Assembly: GCF_900299535.1 (NCBI RefSeq)
Contig: NZ_OMKE01000001.1
Span: forward strand, 62,751 to 126,750
Reading direction: 5' to 3'
Source of the DNA: Aquimarina aquimarini
GTDB taxonomy: Bacteria > Bacteroidota > Bacteroidia > Flavobacteriales > Flavobacteriaceae
DNA length: 64,000 bases
The position numbers were made by a program, and so were the translations under genes. This document shows positions 18,101 through 25,735 of this stretch, in pieces (positions within the stretch are counted from its first letter, which is position 1; each line of letters opens with the position of its first letter). The notes under the pieces were generated by a model, which saw only the letters and a program-made list of their open reading frames with translations, was not told the origin of the DNA and ran no database searches.

Positions 18101-19626
18101 TCACGATAATTTTGACCTAATGAAACTGGAAAAAAGGAATATTTCCCTTTATTAACAGAAAAATATAGCTTTGGAAAAGCTGGATATCCATCACGAGCAA
18201 TTGCAGGTCCATTGGCATATCCTAAAAAATCCTGATTATAAGTCCCTCGTGGAGGTAATGGTGTTGTATCATAACTAAATACATATCCAGGTAGTTCTCT
18301 TCCTATTTTATTAAATATACGAATTCGATCTAGTCGTAAACGCTTACATTCAGGAGTGGTACAATTTAAACTCGATTCAAAATAAGTATACTCAAACTTA
18401 AATGTTTTAATTACCTCCCCATGAAAGTTCTTAATTTTAATCATGGTCAAAGCTCGGTCTCCTAATAGGTCTTCTCTATTTTTAGCATGAATAAATTCTA
18501 CTGAACCTTCTTCAAAAATAATGGTATTAAGTCTGTTTAATTGCGGATGTTTTGTTTTTAAAAACTGAGCCTCATGAACAAAAGGGTTTAGCGGTCTTCC
18601 TGTATCAAGACTACTTCCTAGATAACTTTTAACCTGTGTTAATTTAACCTCACTACTTGATAATCTGTAGGTATCATATTCAAATTTAATTTCTCTATGG
18701 GTTGTATTACTCTTTATAGATGACAAATGATAAGTATCTACCTGATTATAAGAGTACACCTCATATTTTCTTTCTCTATCTCTTGATTTTGTATGAAATG
18801 TATCTGCATTTTGAGAAATATCAAGATTCCCAAATTGATAGGTAATACCTTGTGGATTGGTTATGCTAATATTATTAACACATTTAATGGTTCTTACTCC
18901 TTGCCAGCCATCATCAAATCCAAATAGATTAATAGGATTACTCTCTCCAAAAGTAGAAGTAATACTATTCCCTTGATGATGTAATTCCATCACACTTTTA
19001 TCCAAGCGATGTACAAATGATGTTGATAATCCTGGGGCATTCACATTGAAAATATCAGGCCTTGGGTCATCATGCTTTGTTTGTAAGTTAAATGCATTGG
19101 TATTCATATCAGCACTATTATTGGCTGGTAATGCAAAAGGCAAAGTAGCTCCTAATAATGATTGTATTGATGTATGAGAAGCATAATCTAAACGATGACT
19201 CCACCCTAAACTTTTTAACGTATAATGATTATCAACTCGAGGTGTTTTTTCTGCTTTATAATAAAAATCCTCAAGACCTTTTACCGTCTTATTTATACTT
19301 CCTCCTGCGCTTAATGACCAGTTACTCCCTACTGAGGATGGGATATCACCTATCTTTACCCCAGAGGTATTATACGAGATAGTAATTGGAACACTAAGAC
19401 CCCCTGATTGAATTTCATATAAAGGAATAGTAACATTTGCCCTACCAGTGTATGGATTCATGGGTATTTGTGTTACTTTTTGAAAGCTAGCCATATTGGG
19501 CGTACTTACATTGTAAACACCTAAAGCTGAATTTACATTAAATTGGTTTACAGGAACAGCATTTTGACCAAAGGATGAAATACTGCTTACCCCTAGAATA
19601 AATAACCCTATTATTATTTTTCTCAT
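15154..19626 (-). CDS. YD/RHS-type shell partner protein, first gene of the toxin operon
   Basis: 1490 residues from the ATG at 19626; the frame extends 14 codons upstream, but this Met gives a clean signal peptide ending SSFGQ. The N-terminus (PNMASFQKVTQIPMNPYTGRANVTIPLYEI ... GLSVPITISYNTSGVKI) is typical of the large proteins encoded before DUF6443/RHS toxins in Bacteroidota. The middle holds weak YD-type units (TYTYDPLIGVTSITDPIGMTTYYYYDDFNRLQTIKDHYGK) ending near residue 1040. Two related C-terminal modules follow, about 1060-1235 and 1310-1480, sharing the strings IPIP, SLHPV-x-Y-x-PRP and YSSGW-x-T-x-R. It has no toxin tip. A chaperone, shell or adhesin role for the 54-nt-distant toxin is inference. 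Confidence 0.8.
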   Translation of the reverse strand: MRKIIIGLFILGVSSISSFGQNAVPVNQFNVNSALGVYNVSTPNMASFQKVTQIPMNPYTGRANVTIPLYEIQSGGLSVPITISYNTSGVKIGDIPSSVGSNWSLSAGGSINKTVKGLEDFYYKAEKTPRVDNHYTLKSLGWSHRLDYASHTSIQSLLGATLPFALPANNSADMNTNAFNLQTKHDDPRPDIFNVNAPGLSTSFVHRLDKSVMELHHQGNSITSTFGESNPINLFGFDDGWQGVRTIKCVNNISITNPQGITYQFGNLDISQNADTFHTKSRDRERKYEVYSYNQVDTYHLSSIKSNTTHREIKFEYDTYRLSSSEVKLTQVKSYLGSSLDTGRPLNPFVHEAQFLKTKHPQLNRLNTIIFEEGSVEFIHAKNREDLLGDRALTMIKIKNFHGEVIKTFKFEYTYFESSLNCTTPECKRLRLDRIRIFNKIGRELPGYVFSYDTTPLPPRGTYNQDFLGYANGPAIARDGYPAFPKLYFSVNKGKYSFFPVSLGQNYRELPGDYSMVPDLKYAKAGALKSIRYPTGASTQFSYELNSFLVNTKEIKGGGLRIKSQRIIDETGHQEVLDYRYIDTNWKPSGQLNAIPTYGNVKIGYGDSTNGNLEDLLFEVYSSSQFQAELTDGAYVGYSRVLIKNRENHGITENIYTSSKDEPNIQAPVYDIGTLFRNQTNAVSEPAVTFYNKNGGFQNVMVDEGLSRGKLKLQRLYDATGKLLQRTNVTYTKDVLDSFSVDLIQIEGDFIDPSGEPSTRSNYYSQKLDLSSQRHIKTGESVKDFYKDGTTKTTQTNQKYHPLFSVLKEQTATNSLGTPVKNIFYYPDEKTSLSGLSTTESLAIDHLINTKRYTTPIQSESYVGDKKIQTQRTSFKTWQNSIIAPELQQTAKENTALENRIEYKQYDGSGNVLSVLQTDGVETSYIYGYKNSAIIAVLKNVPYKDIPQATITQLQQLSNEDSNATTEQTFKNALDALRATFIQGQITTYTYDPLIGVTSITDPIGMTTYYYYDDFNRLQTIKDHYGKILKEYCYAYKGASSPCNRTAPIVDINDIVGNESSKVYIEVGALKDYRIPIPNEPYVSEYYWPEIEENTVTKNKSLHPVLYFPRPKAHENGIPSVPITLSGYNLPYPDTFYSSGWWTARKGMSYKLVGKDVDNTSNRVEWGIVLANGKEIAMATTVSELPNVLFPVGCLNGVTGKIFCRITKTGSGTTTVSGTTTSEIYYSKPVVFKKGLDPYDRSTTHFLTNSNTNVCEVVASTILGIEDTNFPSTGFDIPWGYSNWDIDLEQDPDSTTITVGGTGNRNTELDRVKVHLNYGQYKIPIPSDFNATEFPWREGSRASLHPVFYYPRPHLIDNITIPSAAQFSTVFKLQYPKSYYSSGWYTERGGYRYSITGLEAITTPYTTEWFIEIGKAKHPLGIFIPETTEIFFIPRSLIGQTGQLVCRVTIGPSANPTRIMDIKSELTTFQEGMLSVDLERAILTPFDLQN

Positions 19627-19900
19627 GGTAATACCACAAGAAAATAAGGATACAAATAGTGTATGCATTGTTTGTGAGTTTGTTTTAAGTAATTATTAAT
19701 TTAATTTTTTCCCAGTGCAATAGTAAGCATTAGAAGTCCCGTTTTTTGAAACTGAAAGAAAAAAAATAACATTTTTTTGAAAAGATTATATTCCCAATAC
19801 TAACTGCAAGATTACTTAGTGTATGAAAAACAAGTTTAAAGACTGGTAATCAATACATAAACCTGTCTTATATATGTATTCGTTATGTTTTTTAAAATCA
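19627..19900. other. Intergenic region upstream of the toxin operon
   Basis: AT-rich region between the operon start and the ssrA terminator. It should hold the operon promoter on the minus strand, but I could not find a convincing -33/-7 pair, and I see no gene. Confidence 0.4.
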
Positions 19901-19928
19901 AAATGCCAGACAAAATTGTCTGGCATTT
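19901..19928 (-). terminator. ssrA terminator
   Basis: aaatgccagacaa pairs with ttgtctggcattt around a 2-nt loop, 16 nt beyond the tmRNA 3' end. It is duplicated at 9345-9372. Confidence 0.85.
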
Positions 19929-19944
19929 GAAAAAAATGTCTTTG

Positions 19945-20340
19945 TGGAGTCGGAGGGATTCGAACCCTCGTCCAAACAAGTAATACAATAGCTTTCTACA
20001 TGCTTAGTTTTTGTTTAGATTTTCGTCTGATTGCCGGTCAAAAACTACCAACGCACAGCTTATTCTCAATTAAATTTCGAAATTATATCAAGACACTATA
20101 ATCTCTAGGTTTACTTTTACGATACCTCATAATCAATCGCCGCAAACCAAGGCTATTGAGAGGTATCCTGCTTGTTCACCTTGTGAACCGAGGCATTATC
20201 CTACTAAAATTCAGATTATGCAGCTAGGGCGTAGTTATTCTCGCCGTTTAAAAAGGTGAAATAGATATTAACGAGCATTAATTTCATAGCTCGGCGTGCT
20301 TACCACCACATTAATCTCGCTGTCAAAACCAGTCGACCCC
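19945..20340 (-). ncRNA. ssrA: Transfer-messenger RNA (tmRNA)
   Basis: About 396 nt on the minus strand. The 5' end reads GGGGTCGACTGGTTTTGACAGC, the near-universal tmRNA opening. The 3' end gives a T arm (GAGGG, loop TTCGAAT, CCCTC) followed by CGACTCC and discriminator A at 19945. GGGGTCG pairs with CGACTCC and places the G3-U70 wobble needed by alanyl-tRNA synthetase. The tag frame runs from 20245 to a TAA ending at 20216 and encodes GENNYALAA, the degron recognised by ClpXP-type proteases. CCA is not encoded after the discriminator. The RNA rescues stalled ribosomes with SmpB. Confidence 0.96.
20216..20245 (-). other. tmRNA proteolysis-tag reading frame
   Basis: Nine codons plus TAA encode GENNYALAA inside the tmRNA. 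The resume codon may lie one or more codons earlier; only the part I can read without doubt is given. Confidence 0.9.
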
Positions 20341-20372
20341 AGTAGTGTTTTTCCGAAATTTGATTATTCTTA

Positions 20373-20409
20373 TTTGATCAATAGAAAAACTATTTCCAAT
20401 TTGATCAAA
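20373..20409. promoter_or_regulatory. Paired palindromic sites between ssrA and the dehydrogenase gene
   Basis: tttgatcaa (20373-20381) and tttgatcaaa (20400-20409) are two near-identical palindromes 27 nt apart, with an inner atag/ctat inverted repeat between them. They lie in the divergent promoter region of ssrA and the gene at 20490. A dimeric repressor site is possible. Confidence 0.4.
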
Positions 20410-20489
20410 AAAACTTTCGGGCAACAAATATAATCATAATTATCATATCTTTACTCCCGTTTTTTAATACAAAATTTATACCAATTCAT

Positions 20490-21698
20490 ATGACCAAATT
20501 CGGTGTTATCAAAGAGCGAAAAAACCCGCCAGATCGTCGGGTAGTGTTTTCGCCAGAAGGTTTAAAATCAGTGATTAATAATTTCTCTAAGGCTTCTTTT
20601 GTAATAGAACCTTCTGATGTTAGAGTTTTTGATGACAATGAATATCATAATGCAGGGTTCAAAATTTCTGATGATTTATCTAATTGTGATGTATTACTAG
20701 GAGTAAAAGAGGTGCCTATTGATGCATTGATACCTAATAAAAAATATTTTTTCTTTTCGCATACTATCAAAAAGCAAACTTATAATAGAGATCTGCTTAG
20801 AGTAATTTTGGATAAGAATATAGAATTATACGATCATGAAGTGATTGTTAATAAACAAGGATTTAGATTAATTGGTTTTGGGCGATATGCTGGGATTGTT
20901 GGTACTTATAATGGTTTTAGAGCGTGGGGATTAAAGCATGATACTTTTTTATTGCCAAAAGCAGAAACGTTGAATAACCAAGAAGATTTGGAAACAACGC
21001 TGTCAAAAATCAAATTACCCAATATAAAGATAGTACTTACTGGAAATGGTAAGGTAGGAAGCGGAGCTAAAGAAATATTAGATGCTATGCAAATCAAAGA
21101 GGTATCTGTGTCTGAATATTTGAATACTACTTTTGATGAGCCTGTTTATGTGCAATTAGATGTTTTGGATTATAATAAACGCAAAGATGGACGTTTTATT
21201 GATAATGCTGATTTTTATACCAATGCAAAGGAGTATCTAGGAGATTTTATGAAATTTGCAAAAGTAAGTGATATGTATATTGCGGGACACTTTTTTGGAG
21301 ATGGAGCACCTTATATCTTTACAAGAGAAGATGCCAGACATAAAGATTTTAAAATCAAATTGGTCGCAGATATATCTTGTGATGTCGATGGACCTGTTGC
21401 AAGTACAATTCGTTCCTCTACAATTACCGACCCAATTTATGGGTATGATCCAAATACAGAAACAGAGATTGATTTCAAAAAATCAAATGCTATTGTGGTG
21501 ATGGCGGTTGACAATTTGCCATGTGAATTGCCAAAAGATGCAAGTGAAGGGTTTGGAGAAATGTTTTTAGAATATGTAATTCCTGCCTTTTTTAATAATG
21601 ATAAAGATGGGATTCTTGAAAGAGCAAGAATGACCCAAGCAGGAAAACTAACAGAGAGATATAGCTATTTACAAGACTATGTAGATGGTAAAGAATAA
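20490..21698 (+). CDS. Alanine dehydrogenase/saccharopine dehydrogenase-type NAD(P) oxidoreductase
   Basis: 402 residues. The N-terminal domain opens FGVIKERKNPPDRRVVFSPEGL, the pattern of the AlaDH/PNT N-terminal fold also used by LYS1-type saccharopine dehydrogenases. A Rossmann loop (IVLTGNGKVGSGAKEILDAM) lies near residues 180-199. Conserved segments follow: YIAGHFFGDGAPYIFT, KLVADISCDVDGPVASTIRSSTI and VMAVDNLPCELPKDASEGFGE. Enzymes of this shape reduce or oxidise amino or keto acids with NAD(P); the substrate cannot be fixed here. It is 27 nt upstream of pyrF and probably co-transcribed. Confidence 0.8.
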   Translation: MTKFGVIKERKNPPDRRVVFSPEGLKSVINNFSKASFVIEPSDVRVFDDNEYHNAGFKISDDLSNCDVLLGVKEVPIDALIPNKKYFFFSHTIKKQTYNRDLLRVILDKNIELYDHEVIVNKQGFRLIGFGRYAGIVGTYNGFRAWGLKHDTFLLPKAETLNNQEDLETTLSKIKLPNIKIVLTGNGKVGSGAKEILDAMQIKEVSVSEYLNTTFDEPVYVQLDVLDYNKRKDGRFIDNADFYTNAKEYLGDFMKFAKVSDMYIAGHFFGDGAPYIFTREDARHKDFKIKLVADISCDVDGPVASTIRSSTITDPIYGYDPNTETEIDFKKSNAIVVMAVDNLPCELPKDASEGFGEMFLEYVIPAFFNNDKDGILERARMTQAGKLTERYSYLQDYVDGKE

Positions 21699-21725
21699 TT
21701 TTAATAAAAATTTGACTAATAAATT

Positions 21726-22547
21726 ATGACGACTCAGGAACTAGTGGCACAAATACATAAAAAACAATCGTTTTTATGTATTGGTTTGGATGTAGATTTA
21801 GCTAAAATCCCAAAACACCTATTAGAAGAAGAAGATCCGATTTTTGAGTTTAATAAAGCTATTATAGATAGTACAAATCATCTGGCTGTAGCATATAAAC
21901 CTAATACTGCTTTTTATGAAGCGTATGGAATCAAAGGGTGGAAATCTCTAGAAAAAACAATTAAGTATTTGAATACAAATTATCCAGAGGTATTTACCAT
22001 TGCAGATGCCAAACGAGGAGATATAGGTAATACAAGTACAATGTATGCCAAAGCTTTTTTTGAAGATTTAGCATTTGATTCTGTTACTATTGCACCATAT
22101 ATGGGAAAAGATTCTGTAGAACCATTTTTGGCTTTTGATCATAAACATACGATACTTCTTGCATTGACTTCTAATCAAGGGGCTTTCGATTTTCAGACAA
22201 AAGATACAGAAGGAAAAGAGTTGTATAAACAGGTATTAGAAATATCAAAATCATATAAGAATTCTAAAAACCTGATGTATGTGGTTGGTGCTACCAAGAC
22301 CGAATACTTTTCTGAAATAAGAAAAATTGTACCAGATAGTTTTTTATTAGTTCCAGGAGTAGGAGCACAAGGAGGAAATTTACAAGATGTATGTAAATAT
22401 GGATTGAATGATCAGGTAGGATTGCTTATTAATTCATCCAGAGGTATTATATATGCTTCAAATGATAAAGAGTATGCAAAAGCAGCAACAGATAAGGCAC
22501 TAGAGCTTCAACAACAAATGAAAGAGATTCTGGAAGAAAGAAAATAA
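21726..22547 (+). CDS. pyrF: Orotidine 5'-phosphate decarboxylase
   Basis: 273 residues, the length of the longer type 2 OMP decarboxylases. The sequence opens with [17 protein letters not shown], the substrate-binding strand. The catalytic segment [14 protein letters not shown] contains the proton-donor Lys96 within the D-x-K-x-x-D array, and VPGVGAQGG near residue 210 is the phosphate-binding loop. It decarboxylates OMP to UMP, the last step of de novo pyrimidine synthesis, in the cytoplasm. It follows the dehydrogenase gene closely and is ended by a clear terminator. Confidence 0.96.
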   Translation: MTTQELVAQIHKKQSFLCIGLDVDLAKIPKHLLEEEDPIFEFNKAIIDSTNHLAVAYKPNTAFYEAYGIKGWKSLEKTIKYLNTNYPEVFTIADAKRGDIGNTSTMYAKAFFEDLAFDSVTIAPYMGKDSVEPFLAFDHKHTILLALTSNQGAFDFQTKDTEGKELYKQVLEISKSYKNSKNLMYVVGATKTEYFSEIRKIVPDSFLLVPGVGAQGGNLQDVCKYGLNDQVGLLINSSRGIIYASNDKEYAKAATDKALELQQQMKEILEERK

Positions 22548-22550
22548 AAA

Positions 22551-22585
22551 AAAGGAACAAGAATTCTAAAACTTGTTCCTTTTTT
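22551..22585 (+). terminator. Bidirectional terminator after pyrF
   Basis: aaaggaacaag pairs with cttgttccttt around a short loop, with A-runs before and T-runs after, so it can serve pyrF and the small minus-strand gene at 22606. Confidence 0.85.
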
Positions 22586-22605
22586 TATTTTCAAAAGAAT
22601 GTAAA

Positions 22606-22722
22606 TTAACGTCTATTGGCGTTAAATACTTGTCTTGCATATCCATAAAGACCATATGCAATGAAAATAACGAAAAATGCCATTATTCCATAAATGGCAA
22701 CATTTAGTAATACTGAATTCAT
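22606..22722 (-). CDS. 38-residue single-span membrane protein
   Basis: An ATG at 22722 and TAA at 22606 enclose 38 codons. The peptide begins MNSVLLNVAIYGIMAFFVIFIAY and ends YARQVFNANRR, i.e. one long hydrophobic helix with an arginine-rich C-terminal tail, expected in the cytoplasm by the positive-inside rule. It ends 20 nt from a bidirectional terminator. I do not recognise a family. Small size lowers confidence, but the composition is clearly that of a membrane peptide. Confidence 0.6.
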   Translation of the reverse strand: MNSVLLNVAIYGIMAFFVIFIAYGLYGYARQVFNANRR

Positions 22723-22854
22723 AGCCCCGTGTTTTAAATTAGTAAGTAACTATATGTAATATAAGAATTTTTTGAAGAAAAACCTAGGGTAACTTGCTAA
22801 TTTTTAGCGTGTTGTTTGTTTTTTTTATTAAGAAGATAATAATAGTTTTGTTTC

Positions 22855-23634
22855 ATGATATATAAAGATCAATTAAATAGAGAAGTTGTTCTTTCTAGAA
22901 TTCCAACCAGCATTGTTTCATTAGTTCCTTCGCAGACTGAATTATTAGTAGATTTGGGATTGTCTGATTGTATTGTTGGTGTCACTAAGTTTTGTGTGCA
23001 TCCAGCTACAATAAGAAACGAAAAAGTTATAGTTGGAGGGACCAAAAATATCAATTATGATACGATCAAAAAATTAAACCCTGATATCATACTTTGTAAT
23101 AAAGAAGAAAATACAAAAGAAATTGTAGCTTGCCTACAAAAAGAATATCCAGTACATGTTTCAAATATTTTTTCTCTATCCGAAGCTTTGGATATGATTA
23201 AACAATACGGGGAGATTTTTGATAAGCAAACAGAAGCGACAGTATTGATAACTAGGATCAAATCAGAAAAAGTATCTTTTGACACGTTTATTGATAACAA
23301 GCCTCAAAAAAGAGTCGCATACTTTATCTGGAAAAAACCTTGGATGGTGGCTGGTAAAGATACTTTTGTAGACTATATACTCAAAATGAATGGTTTTGTC
23401 AATGTTTTTGGAAATAAAAGTAGGTATCCAGAAGTTCTAGAAAAAGAACTTTTAACAATCAAAAATATAGATTTAATACTGTTGTCATCAGAGCCTTATC
23501 CTTTTTCAGAAAAACACTTGAAAGAGTTGAAAAATATGACTAATACAGAAGTTATTTTGGTAGATGGAGAATATTTTTCGTGGTATGGATCACGTTTGGT
23601 AAATGCTTTTTCTTATTTTAAAACACTTCATTAA
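22855..23634 (+). CDS. BtuF-like helical-backbone substrate-binding protein
   Basis: 259 residues of the periplasmic-binding-protein fold with a long central helix, as in BtuF/FhuD: RIPTSIVSLVPSQTELLVDLGLSDCIVGVTKFCVHP, then KNINYDTIKKLNPDIILC, then WMVAGKDTFVDYILKMNGFVNVFG and YPEVLEKEL. There is no signal peptide or lipobox at the ATG. It may therefore be cytoplasmic or have an unusual export route. Family members bind cobalamin or iron-siderophore complexes. No ABC permease or ATPase gene is adjacent. Link to the B12-dependent mutase 5 kb downstream is only a suggestion. Confidence 0.8.
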   Translation: MIYKDQLNREVVLSRIPTSIVSLVPSQTELLVDLGLSDCIVGVTKFCVHPATIRNEKVIVGGTKNINYDTIKKLNPDIILCNKEENTKEIVACLQKEYPVHVSNIFSLSEALDMIKQYGEIFDKQTEATVLITRIKSEKVSFDTFIDNKPQKRVAYFIWKKPWMVAGKDTFVDYILKMNGFVNVFGNKSRYPEVLEKELLTIKNIDLILLSSEPYPFSEKHLKELKNMTNTEVILVDGEYFSWYGSRLVNAFSYFKTLH

Positions 23635-23734
23635 TTTTTGATGATATAGTAATTTTTGTATAAATATTTCTATAAATAGGTTTGATATTAAAATAACTGT
23701 ATATTTTTGATGTAAATTCATAAACTACAAACTA

Positions 23735-24514
23735 TTGCTTAATTATACAGTATATAATCACCCAGAAAGTACATCATGGGTAACTTTTGTTCATGGGGCA
23801 GGAGGGAGTTCTTCTATCTGGTATAGACAAGTTAGAGAATTTAGAAAGCATTTTAACGTACTTTTATTAGATCTTAGAGGGCATGGTAATTCAAAGCCTG
23901 TTCTTAAAGAGGCATTTAATCCTAAGTATACTTTTGATACAATAACAGATGACATTTTAGAAGTTATTGATAAAGAAGGAATAGAGAAATCTCATTTTAT
24001 AGGAATTTCTTTGGGAACCATACTGATAAGAAATTTGGCAGAAAGACATCCTGATCGAGTGTGTAGTATGATTATGGGAGGAGCAATTATGAAATTGAAC
24101 TTGAGATCACAAATTTTGATGCGATTAGGTACAGTGTTCAAATCTGTGATTCCTTATATGATTTTGTATAAATTCTTTGCTTTTATTATTATGCCTAGAA
24201 AAAATCATAAAGAGTCTAGGCTTCTTTTTGCAAATGAAGCAAGAAAACTATATCAAAAAGAATTTGTAAGGTGGTTTAAATTAACTTCAGAAATTAATCC
24301 ATTATTACGTTTTTTTAGAGCAAAGGATATTTGTATCCCTACTTTGTATATGATGGGAAAAGAGGATTATCTTTTTCTACCTTCGGTACAAAAGGTAGTG
24401 GCAGATCACGAATTATCAGAATTGTTTATTGTTGAAGATTCAGGACATGTTGTAAATGTAGAACAACCAGAAATATTCAATAAAGAGTCAATTGCATTTA
24501 TTAAGCAAATTTGA
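23735..24514 (+). CDS. Alpha/beta hydrolase
   Basis: 259 residues if a TTG at 23735 is the start; no ATG exists in frame between the upstream stop (23708) and the conserved first strand, so a TTG start is the best choice. The fold is clear: FVHGAGGSSSIWYRQ with the oxyanion HG, LLLDLRGHGNS, the nucleophile elbow FIGISLGT (Ser), an Asp in GKEDYLF and the catalytic His in SGHVVNVEQP. Substrate is unknown. The lid region is basic and hydrophobic (RLGTVFKSVIPYMILYKFFAFIIMPRK), which might suit a lipid-like substrate. Confidence 0.85.
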   Translation: MLNYTVYNHPESTSWVTFVHGAGGSSSIWYRQVREFRKHFNVLLLDLRGHGNSKPVLKEAFNPKYTFDTITDDILEVIDKEGIEKSHFIGISLGTILIRNLAERHPDRVCSMIMGGAIMKLNLRSQILMRLGTVFKSVIPYMILYKFFAFIIMPRKNHKESRLLFANEARKLYQKEFVRWFKLTSEINPLLRFFRAKDICIPTLYMMGKEDYLFLPSVQKVVADHELSELFIVEDSGHVVNVEQPEIFNKESIAFIKQI

Positions 24515-24527
24515 TTTACAATTTTGT

Positions 24528-24704
24528 TTAGGCTGACTGCCCTTCAATTTTTTTTATTTGAATCAAAATCTTGTCAGCCTCTTGATGTAGTAAATCACTT
24601 TTATCCTTATCGGTAAGTGCCAGTTTATACGAACTTTTCATTAATTTGCAGTAGGTATGCTGTAACTTTTCCAATTCAGTTTTATGTTTTAACCAAGCTA
24701 ACAT
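24528..24704 (-). CDS. Lacal_2735-family small protein
   Basis: 58 residues, from an ATG at 24704 to TAA at 24528. The pattern MLAWLKHKTELEKLQ ... YCKLMKSSYKLALTDKDKSDLLHQEADKILIQIKKIE matches the small helical Lacal_2735 family of Flavobacteriaceae: a K-K-T-ELEKLQ start, an LMK-x-S/A-x-x-L-(S)-x-TD centre and an EA-x-KIL-x-x-I end. The function is unknown. It lies tail to tail with the hydrolase gene, 13 nt apart. Confidence 0.75.
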   Translation of the reverse strand: MLAWLKHKTELEKLQHTYCKLMKSSYKLALTDKDKSDLLHQEADKILIQIKKIEGQSA

Positions 24705-24904
24705 TTCTTATCTCTTATCATTTATGATACAAAGGTACAGGATAAAAGAAAGAGAGTTTCTTAATGGCTAGTTAACATAGTTTAAAATTGTGATAAATAT
24801 AACTTATGGATTAGTTTTTAGGTGTTTATGGCGTTTTTTGTGAGATTGTGTTATACCAATTCAATAATTATATGCCATTTGATATTTAAATGGTTACTAT
24901 GGTG

Positions 24905-25621
24905 TTAGTCTTGTAAAGCAAACACTTTTCTCAATAAATCTGTTGTTCTAGAGCTAAACTTTGTTCTGATATCTTTTTCCTCTACAGCAATCATAGTATA
25001 TACTCCTTTTAGGGCTTGTTGAGTTACATAATCAGTTAGATCAGGGTTGATTTTTTTTGTAAAAGGTATAGTGTTGTATTTTGTGATAATATTTGACCAA
25101 ATTTTATCAGCACCCACTTTTGAAAAAGATTTATTTATAACTGGATTAAATTTTTGATAAAGTTGACTTTGAGTCTTGCCAGTAAGGTATCTTGTAGCAG
25201 AATCATCTTTACCCAAAAGGATTTGTTTAGCATCAGCAAAAGTGATTTGTTTTACTGCATTTACAAAAATAGGAGTAGCTTCTTTTACCGCATCTTCTGC
25301 GGCACGATTAATAGCCTTTAACCCCTCATCTGCAAGGCTACCTAATCCAATGTCTCGTAAAGTTTTATCTACTTTTTGTAATTCTTGTGGAAGTAATATT
25401 TTTACTAGTTGATTTCTATAAAAACCATCTTTTAGAGTAAGTTTTGATACTTGTTTGTCAATTCCCTTGTCTAGTGCTTGTCTCAGTCCGTTAGCGATAT
25501 CGATATTACTTATTCCAAAACCACCACCTGTTGTTGTTTGCGGAAGACTATTGACTACCTGTTGAAGTTCTGCACAGCTAAATAATAAAAAAGCAGTAAG
25601 TACAATAAAAATTTTTTTCAT
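24905..25621 (-). CDS. DUF4197 lipoprotein
   Basis: 238 residues. A lipoprotein signal (FLLFSCAELQQ) puts the mature N-terminal Cys near residue 16. The rest is helical and follows the DUF4197 pattern: GLRQALDKGIDKQVSKL, GFYRNQLVKILLPQELQKVDKTLRDIGLG, AVKEATPIFVNAVKQITFADAKQILLG, TRYLTGKTQSQLY, and the C-terminal DYVTQQALKGVYTMIAVEEKDIRT. Its biochemical role is not established. The gene is monocistronic and divergent from the next gene. Confidence 0.88.
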   Translation of the reverse strand: MKKIFIVLTAFLLFSCAELQQVVNSLPQTTTGGGFGISNIDIANGLRQALDKGIDKQVSKLTLKDGFYRNQLVKILLPQELQKVDKTLRDIGLGSLADEGLKAINRAAEDAVKEATPIFVNAVKQITFADAKQILLGKDDSATRYLTGKTQSQLYQKFNPVINKSFSKVGADKIWSNIITKYNTIPFTKKINPDLTDYVTQQALKGVYTMIAVEEKDIRTKFSSRTTDLLRKVFALQD

Positions 25622-25735
25622 GATTTCTTGTTAGATTTGAGATTGTAATTAAATGTGCTACAAATTTAAGATGATTTTAGTCAAAATAGAGATAAGCACC
25701 CTTAAATCGTTATTAGAAATTAATACCAATAACAT

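Larger units (their letters stand above)
9403..19958. mobile_element. Putative ssrA-associated genomic island carrying the toxin operon
   Basis: The 10.5-kb segment between the direct repeats at 9345-9402 and 19901-19958 holds only the three-gene YD/RHS toxin-immunity operon. Its right end completes the functional tmRNA, as integrating elements that use tmRNA genes do. No integrase, excisionase or transposase is present, so it would be a decayed or non-autonomous element, or cargo moved by an enzyme encoded elsewhere. Confidence 0.45.

Noticed and set aside
4559..19958. Integrase or transposase that would mobilise the ssrA-flanked segments
   Set aside because: I looked on both strands; every long frame belongs to the receptor cassette or the toxin operon.
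22723..22854. Cobalamin riboswitch before the BtuF-like gene
   Set aside because: Only 132 nt are available and no B12-box sequence is recognisable; the same holds before icmF.
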